From CAYQQU01 sp964419545 (GTDB lineage Bacteria > Bacteroidota > Bacteroidia > Chitinophagales > Saprospiraceae): a DNA stretch of 19,955 bases. The stretch spans positions 1 through 19,955 of the forward strand of contig CAYQQU010000090.1 of the NCBI GenBank assembly GCA_964419545.1, in the 5' to 3' direction. This document shows positions 16,236 through 19,955 of the stretch, piece after piece (the stretch's first letter is position 1; each line of letters opens with the position of its first letter). The translations under genes were made by a program, and so were the position numbers. Under the pieces are notes generated by a model, which had not been told where the DNA came from, did no database searches, and was given only the letters and a program-made list of their open reading frames with translations.

Positions 16236-17351
16236 TCAATGGGATATTTGGTTGGAAGACATCAGGCCGACGATCACCGTTTTGTTAAAAAACTCCAGTA
16301 AACCGGAGCTGTAGGACGACAGTTCGCCCAGGCTGAGCACGCCTTCCGGGCGGATGCCCGCCGGCAGCGCGTCGTTGAGGACGGCGAGCTCTTCCCGGAA
16401 TTCGTCTCCCAGGAACAACTTGCGCGAAATGCAATCCACGATAAAAGCCTCTCCTGCTCCGGCGGGCGTCGTGCAGGCGCGGGCCGCCTCTTCCGCCGCG
16501 CGTATCAATCCGTCTTTTTCTCCTTTCAGCAAATACAGCAAAGTGTGGGCCGGCACTTCGCCCACACATATCAGTTCTCCCGACGCGCCTAGGCCAATGG
16601 GGTCGCGAACCACGTCTTCGGCATTTTCCCGGATCATGCCGAAAGGATACCCCTTGGCGATGTCAAAAAAGTCTTCTTTGGAAAAATCGCGTCCCGAATC
16701 GGCCGTTACGGCGGGTTGGTAGACGTCGCCGACCTTTTGCCAGTTCAGGGTATAGACCCGGTTGCCGTCCGCTCGGGTGGCGATGTACGGGCCGGCGAGC
16801 TTCTGCCAGCCATGGCGCACACTCAGGCTGATCTCATTTTCGACGATGCAGCAAACGGCGGCATTGGCGCAGTACCCCTCAGCCGAGAACACGCAGGGGC
16901 GACTCTTCAGGGCCAGCGTCCCGGCGCCTCCGCCGATAAAGGTTACGCGGTCACCGATAAGATTGTTAAGGGATTCCAGAAAAGGGGAGAGCGACGACGC
17001 CAAACCGTCTACAAAGGTGATGGCCGTATACCGGCTGGCATCCGGGGATAAATCAAAAGAATCCGTTTCGAGGGCCGGATCCGCCGCAAGGTCCGGAAAC
17101 AATACCGGGGGCGCCACCGCTTTGAATTTTTTCAACAGACAACCCTGACGGTAACTTTGATCTTCGTAGATCAATCCTGGAAAGACGCCGCCGAAGAAAA
17201 GGACGCCGTCAGCGCACAGCTCGTCTGTCAGCCGGTCAATATCCGGCAGCCCTTGTTCTCCGAAGAGGAGTAGGACGACCTCGTCGGCGGCCGGCTTCAG
17301 CTCGCGCACGGCCTGCCGCACGGCAGTTCGGGTAGGGTGAGTAATCAACAT
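16236..17351 (-). CDS. FIST N/C domain sensory protein
   Basis: This 371-aa protein matches the FIST family (FIST_N then FIST_C), predicted intracellular small-ligand sensors linked to signal transduction. The N-terminal half includes VVLLLFGEQGLPD, ADGVLFFGGVFPGLIYEDQS and FIGGGAGTLAL; the C-terminal half includes YPFGMIREN, DPIGLGASGELICVGEVP and EAFIVDCISRKLFLGDEFREEL, where CISR is the family's typical conserved Cys strand. No signal peptide or membrane segment. ATG 17351 was preferred to upstream in-frame codons because MLITHPTRTAV begins the domain; the extra 39 residues do not look like protein of this family. The gene directly precedes the hybrid kinase, with 2 bp between, so it probably supplies or modulates the kinase input. 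Amino acids are the ligands suggested for the family, but the ligand here is unknown. Confidence 0.9.
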   Translation of the reverse strand: MLITHPTRTAVRQAVRELKPAADEVVLLLFGEQGLPDIDRLTDELCADGVLFFGGVFPGLIYEDQSYRQGCLLKKFKAVAPPVLFPDLAADPALETDSFDLSPDASRYTAITFVDGLASSLSPFLESLNNLIGDRVTFIGGGAGTLALKSRPCVFSAEGYCANAAVCCIVENEISLSVRHGWQKLAGPYIATRADGNRVYTLNWQKVGDVYQPAVTADSGRDFSKEDFFDIAKGYPFGMIRENAEDVVRDPIGLGASGELICVGEVPAHTLLYLLKGEKDGLIRAAEEAARACTTPAGAGEAFIVDCISRKLFLGDEFREELAVLNDALPAGIRPEGVLSLGELSSYSSGLLEFFNKTVIVGLMSSNQISH

Positions 17352-17531
17352 AGTGGTGTGTTTGTTCAGCGGATTGGGCGCCGCTATTTTGTTTTCAAAA
17401 TATTCGCGAAAGATTAATGACTGGACTTCGTAAGGTGGAACAGTGGGTAGAATGGCATTTGCCAGCAAACAAGCGATTCAAAAATAGGCCTAGTTCACCG
17501 GGTGAGGAGCGACATTTCGGAGAATAGCCGA

Positions 17532-18803
17532 TTAAGGCCGGAGTTTGGGAAAATTGATCCGTTCGGGGGCGCCGATGCGGGTAAAAAAAGTATCGCCGAA
17601 CTTGATGATGCTGTTTTCGACGATGATGGTTTGCCCGACCAGGCTTTCCAGCCAGTCGCGGTTGAAATTGTCGAGGTGCCGCTTCTGGATAAGCACCCAG
17701 TAATGATGGTAGGGAGGGAAGCGATCGAGGTAAATGGCGGCGCCTTTTCCGAATCGCACCTCCGTTACGGTTCCCATCACCTGGCGATAGCGTCGGTAAG
17801 TATCCTCGTTGATCATTTCGGTATTGAAGGTTTCCGGCGGCAGGCGATCGGCGGAAACCGGAGGAAGGCCGATTTGAGGCAACCAGTGAAAAAGATCGAC
17901 CCGGCCTTCGACGGCATTGGCCTGCGACGATGGGAGGTTGGGGAAAAAGTCGAGGCCTGATAGGGCTTCCAACGAGTCGATGGTCAGCGCGCGGGCTTCC
18001 AGCAGCTTTTCCGGCGCCGGGCCGTCGGGCGACGGCGGATCGGCTTCTACCAAGAACGCAATACCCTGGCGGAGTTCCGGGTTCATTACCACTTTGTAGA
18101 AATACTCGGGAATGCTGACGCCGGTAGTATCTTTGAGCTGCGGCAGGCCCGGGCGGAGTAACGGCCCCGTCACGACAAACAAATCGGAGCCGGGGCGGAG
18201 GCGCTGGTAGCGGCGTACGGCCTTTTCCAGCTCCAGCCACAAACCTTCGTTGAAAGCGGCGGTCTGCGGCGCTACATTGGCAAGGGTGAACGAGGCCTCT
18301 ATAGCCTGCGCCGACCAGCGGAAGTCGGCGGCCGGAGCGAGATGCCCTCGCTGGAAGCCCGAATTCTCGTAATCCTCCAGGCGGGCGCCGCCGGCCAGCA
18401 ACCGGTCTTCGCGGTACGTCCGGGGACGCTCCTGAAAATGGTCCCAGATATCGGCCGGCAGCACGTGGTACACCCACTGCGCGAGCCCGTGCGCCGCAGC
18501 GTGGCCGACGATGAAGCCGTCGTAGGCGACTACGTCGAGGGCCGGGCCGGCCGCAGCGCTCCTTACCGGAACGCCGTAGCTGAGCAGGCGGGAGTGAAAC
18601 AGCTCGAGGCGCGTCACTTCCCAGGCCCGGCGGGCGGTTGCCAGCTCGTCGACCCGGCTGTCGAGCAGGCTGTCCAGCACGGCGACGCGATCGGCGGCCG
18701 CCTGTTCGCCGATACCGGGACGGAGCATAGTGCGCCTGGGTTGCGCCCAAGCAAGCGCGGTGAGCAGGAGCAGGCAGCAGGTGAAGAAGGCCGGACGCAG
18801 CAT
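17532..18803 (-). CDS. Secreted DNA/RNA non-specific endonuclease with probable OB-fold tail
   Basis: The protein has 423 aa with signal peptide MLRPAFFTCCLLLLTALAWA and so acts outside the cytoplasm. The beta-beta-alpha-Me nuclease core (about 85-290) carries SGFQRGHLAPAADF (148-161) with catalytic His154, and ANVAPQTAAFNEGLWLELE (175-193) with Mg-binding Asn185. The usual DRGH is QRGH here, with Gln151 for Asp. A C-terminal region (about 340-417: GTVTEVRFGKGAAIYLD, LESLVGQTIIVENSIIKFGD, APERI) has the look of an OB-fold nucleic-acid-binding domain. Roles could be nutrient scavenging from DNA or eDNA turnover. ATG 18803 fits the signal peptide and lies after a -7 element at 18825-18832. The gene is divergent from the CPBP protease gene. 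Confidence 0.9.
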   Translation of the reverse strand: MLRPAFFTCCLLLLTALAWAQPRRTMLRPGIGEQAAADRVAVLDSLLDSRVDELATARRAWEVTRLELFHSRLLSYGVPVRSAAAGPALDVVAYDGFIVGHAAAHGLAQWVYHVLPADIWDHFQERPRTYREDRLLAGGARLEDYENSGFQRGHLAPAADFRWSAQAIEASFTLANVAPQTAAFNEGLWLELEKAVRRYQRLRPGSDLFVVTGPLLRPGLPQLKDTTGVSIPEYFYKVVMNPELRQGIAFLVEADPPSPDGPAPEKLLEARALTIDSLEALSGLDFFPNLPSSQANAVEGRVDLFHWLPQIGLPPVSADRLPPETFNTEMINEDTYRRYRQVMGTVTEVRFGKGAAIYLDRFPPYHHYWVLIQKRHLDNFNRDWLESLVGQTIIVENSIIKFGDTFFTRIGAPERINFPKLRP

Positions 18804-18824
18804 GTGGTTCGGGTGTTATTTTAC

Positions 18825-18832
18825 CAAAATTA
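18825..18832 (-). promoter_or_regulatory. -7 element TAATTTTG of the endonuclease gene
   Basis: CAAAATTA on plus reads TAATTTTG on minus, an exact TAnnTTTG match 21 bp before the ATG. No good -33 box is seen. Confidence 0.55.
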
Positions 18833-18947
18833 GGGCTATTCCGTCAATGATGGGTTTCCGTATCCAAAAGTTAGCAAAAATGGGCCGGGTAAATGGCGTC
18901 GATTTCAGTGGTATGTCCTAATTTACAGCTTTCCATCAAACTCTTTT

Positions 18948-19889
18948 ATGCGCACCATTTTCCAGTACCTCAAAGCCTACGTGCAGGCGCACTTCGAATG
19001 GCGGCTCTACCTGGCGGTGGCGGCATTTGCCGGCCTGCTGATCGCCGTCAACTACGCCCTCGACTTTGAGGATGGGTTCATCGATCAATATTTCGGGAGC
19101 GCTATCCGCATCCCGCTCTTTTTCCTGGTGCACGGGCTGGCTTATTACGGCGCTCTTTTTATGGTGGGGTGGCTCACCGGTCGGCGTCAGTGGCTGTATT
19201 CCCGCGATTTCTGGATCAAGAGCAGCCTCGGCTTGCTGGTGCTGTGTTTTCACCGTTCGTTCCACTACCACGTGCAGTTGCGGGATTACCTGCCCCGGGA
19301 AATCGCGGTGTATACCTACCGCATCGCTAAATACGGCCTGGGCTGGCTGACCCTGTTGCTGCCGCTGCTCTTCCTTTATTTGTGGTACGACCGACGGGAA
19401 AGCTGGGGCTTTTACGGCCTTCGGCTTCGGGGCGCCTCCGTTCGCCCTTATCTGATCATGCTGGCGTTCGTCGTTCCGCTGGCCTATCTCGCGTCTCTCA
19501 GCCCTGGCTTTCTCAAGCAATACCCCATGTTCAAGATGTACCAGGGGCAGGGCTTTGCGGATTTTTTTCAGACCGACCTCAGCGTAGCCATTGCCTTGTT
19601 CGAATTGGCCTATCTTTCCGCATTTCTTTTCGTTGAGCTTTTTTTCCGGGGCTTCCTCATCCTCGGCATGGAGCGGTATCTGGGCGCCGACGTAATATTG
19701 CCCATGGTGGTGACTTACGCGGCCTTGCACTTCGGCAAGCCGCTGGGCGAGACGGTCAGTTCCCTCTTCGGCGGATACATCCTGGGGGTTTTCGCCCTGA
19801 GCAGCCGCAACATCTGGGGCGGCGTCTTTCTCCACGTCGGCATTGCCTCCGCCATGGAGTTTTTTGCCTATCTGCAAAAATACGGATGA
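18948..19889 (+). CDS. CPBP family intramembrane protease
   Basis: The protein has 313 aa with about eight hydrophobic segments (for example 20-38, 55-77, 92-102, 132-147, 168-186, 210-232, 250-262, 270-302). CPBP (Abi) motifs are VELFFRGFL at 229-237 (motif 1, Glu230 and Arg234), AALHFGKP with His261 (motif 2) and FLHVGIASAME with His296 (motif 3). Motif 1 is usually EExxxR; here the first Glu is Val229, as in some Bacteroidota members. Rce1-like members cleave prenylated or peptide substrates in the membrane; many bacterial copies protect against self bacteriocins or process peptides. Substrate unknown. The gene is divergent from the endonuclease gene across 144 bp. TAATTTAC (18919-18926) is a weak -7 candidate. 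Confidence 0.87.
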   Translation: MRTIFQYLKAYVQAHFEWRLYLAVAAFAGLLIAVNYALDFEDGFIDQYFGSAIRIPLFFLVHGLAYYGALFMVGWLTGRRQWLYSRDFWIKSSLGLLVLCFHRSFHYHVQLRDYLPREIAVYTYRIAKYGLGWLTLLLPLLFLYLWYDRRESWGFYGLRLRGASVRPYLIMLAFVVPLAYLASLSPGFLKQYPMFKMYQGQGFADFFQTDLSVAIALFELAYLSAFLFVELFFRGFLILGMERYLGADVILPMVVTYAALHFGKPLGETVSSLFGGYILGVFALSSRNIWGGVFLHVGIASAMEFFAYLQKYG

Positions 19890-19955
19890 GCTTTTCCAAT
19901 GCTCAGAGCTTGTTTGGAGGTAGTGCTTTTGAAGCGAAAAACTCAGATTTTGGGT
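19890..19955. other. Window-end intergenic sequence
   Basis: The last 66 bases after the CPBP stop show no gene start, no convincing hairpin and no recognisable promoter. Confidence 0.4.

Noticed and set aside
17395..18750. A 451-codon Arg/Pro-rich frame on minus overlapping the endonuclease
   Set aside because: Its composition is that of an out-of-frame reading, and it overlaps a gene with a signal peptide and catalytic motifs.
18936..19877. A 313-codon minus frame opposite the CPBP protease
   Set aside because: Highly charged shadow of a hydrophobic membrane-protein gene.

Overview
The window looks like chromosome of a fairly GC-rich Bacteroidota, most likely a Saprospiria/Lewinella-like lineage. 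This is inferred from protein style and from several matches to the Bacteroidota promoter consensus (TTTG or TTG, about 19 to 21 bases, TAnnTTTG). Starts generally have A-rich leaders and no obvious Shine-Dalgarno. No tRNA, rRNA or CRISPR array was seen.

Left region (about 93-5137) is an AT-richer accessory island. It holds a 740-aa DUF262-DUF1524 (GmrSD-like) protein with an added C-terminal HEPN-type RNase motif. Next comes a two-gene cassette of an XRE-ImmA/IrrE metallopeptidase and a DUF4411 PIN-like protein, which looks like a toxin-antitoxin module. Then there is a decayed IS21-family element: three 23-bp-phased terminal repeats and a frameshifted, 3'-truncated istA. A strong hairpin terminator at 5216-5251 lies just beyond. 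The three genes are the best candidate for an anti-phage or genome-stabilising unit.

Middle region (5423-13084) is ordinary GC-rich core: a small hypothetical protein, a periplasmic Skp/OmpH chaperone, a site-2 protease with CBS domains, an acyl-CoA dehydrogenase, a nitroreductase, a DUF481 outer-membrane-type protein, a bifunctional HisIE, a DUF5362 membrane protein and an arginase-family enzyme. Most are single transcription units. Two convergent gene ends are very compact, and one palindrome supplies both stop codons.

Right region (13366-19889) contains a FIST-domain sensor and a large soluble hybrid histidine kinase (GAF-PAS-PAS-HisKA-HATPase-REC-Hpt) as a two-gene operon, a secreted DNA/RNA non-specific endonuclease with a probable C-terminal OB-fold, and a divergent CPBP intramembrane protease.

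A small repeat family with core TTAACCCGGAT recurs at three gene 3' ends (7807-7866, 9948-9970, 13214-13244), mostly in palindromic form, and may serve as terminators or be a mobile palindromic element.
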